From Streptococcaceae bacterium (GTDB taxonomy: Bacteria; Bacillota; Bacilli; Lactobacillales; Streptococcaceae): 7,745 nt of DNA. The translations under genes and the position numbers were made by a program. The notes under the pieces are model-generated. The model searched no databases, was not told the DNA's origin, and saw nothing but the letters and a program-made list of their open reading frames with translations. Each line of letters starts with the position of its first letter. Within the stretch, counting starts at the first letter, position 1. The stretch spans positions 1 to 7,745 of the forward strand of contig JAISYB010000035.1 in assembly GCA_031270215.1 (NCBI GenBank), in the 5' to 3' direction. Shown one piece after another: positions 7,395-7,745 of this stretch.

Positions 7395-7745
7395 TCTATA
7401 TTCCAAGTGACGCAGATAATGTATACCGTGAATTACATCAAGCACTTCAAAGGAGCGAAGCCTTCTTAAATCGTTTGAAGCAAGCCATGACACAGTTGTT
7501 GGCGGAGGACAATTAGACGGTAAAGCCTATAAAAAAGGCTTGAGGCTGATGCAGGATTGTGTGTTGCCTACGATTCAAAAAACGATCTCGGCAGTCGATG
7601 GTATTCGCCATGATTTGGCAAGTTTTAATGCCGCAAAAAGCCAAATGCCTACTGAGCCATTGTATGAAGATAAACTGAACGCACAAATTATGGAACTTGA
7701 AGCACAAAAAGCAGCTCAAGTCGCATTGTCTGCCGTTTATCAAAA
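7385..7745 (+). pseudogene. LXG-domain polymorphic toxin, frameshifted N-terminus, cut by window end
   Basis: Start of an LXG effector, a T7SSb-exported toxin with an N-terminal helical LXG trafficking domain and a C-terminal toxic domain. ATG at 7385 (AAAGGG about 10 bases upstream) opens with MGLIYIPSDADNVYRELHQ, typical of LXG proteins, and reaches LKQAMTQLLAEDN before TAG at 7514-7516 (43 residues). The domain clearly continues in the -1 frame: that frame is open from 7432 to the window end. It contains GGGQLDGKAYKKG (LDG at 7513-7521 is the LxG motif), then VLPTIQKTISAVDGIRHDLA and a charged helix ending LSAVYQ, all as expected for this domain. That frame contains no ATG, GTG or TTG between its upstream TGA (7429) and the LxG motif, so the two parts belong to one gene broken by a -1 shift, probably near 7497-7510. 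It may be a real inactivating mutation or a sequencing error. The toxic domain is not in view. Confidence 0.8.

Noticed and set aside
7385..7516. The 43-codon frame as a separate small secreted or WXG-like protein
   Set aside because: Its sequence matches the start of an LXG domain and its end abuts the LxG motif in the -1 frame, so it is the front part of the broken toxin gene.
7513..7743. Minus-strand open frame of 76 codons opposite the LXG gene
   Set aside because: It is antisense to the continuing LXG frame, shows no recognisable family or ribosome binding site, and the plus-strand reading has a clear LXG domain.

Overview
The window is most of a type VIIb secretion system (T7SSb, Ess/Yuk type) operon from a low-GC Gram-positive bacterium. 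Every gene lies on the + strand, and the genes are packed nose to tail. The gene order (essA, esaB, essB, essC, then an LXG effector module), the roughly 40% GC content, and the DUF4176, DUF3130-like and DUF3958-like cargo genes behind essC suggest a streptococcus or a close relative (Streptococcaceae). That placement is inferred from layout and protein style, not from a database match.

The machine half covers bases 1-6317. EssA is a small membrane protein whose start lies just upstream of the window. EsaB is ubiquitin-like and overlaps essA through ATGA. EssB is a single-pass membrane pseudokinase-type protein that overlaps esaB by 14 bases. EssC is the 1493-residue FtsK/SpoIIIE-type motor, with N-terminal FHA-like domains, two membrane segments and three ATPase modules. 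The usual upstream partners, EsxA and EsaA, would be outside the window to the left.

The cargo half covers bases 6319-7745. It holds a DUF4176 protein, a small helical DUF3130-like protein (Lap1 type), a coiled-coil DUF3958-like protein (Lap2 type), and the start of an LXG-domain polymorphic toxin. The first three look like the accessory, targeting or chaperone set of the toxin that follows. Gaps between genes range from an 18-base spacer to a 10-base overlap. No terminator or promoter is evident between the machine genes and the cargo, so effector supply is probably transcribed with the apparatus.

The two strongest observations are as follows. First, the LXG toxin gene is split by a frameshift: its start codon frame ends at a TAG after 43 codons, while the LxG motif and the rest of the domain continue in the -1 frame, which has no start codon of its own. 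Second, the last ~600 bases of essC drop sharply in GC (hand count about 33%, against about 44% in the preceding 600 bases). This fits a recombining, cargo-linked EssC C-terminal variant. The toxin's C-terminal domain and its immunity gene lie beyond the right edge. No RNA genes, CRISPR arrays, insertion sequences or long repeats were seen, and no stretch over 300 bases lacks a gene.
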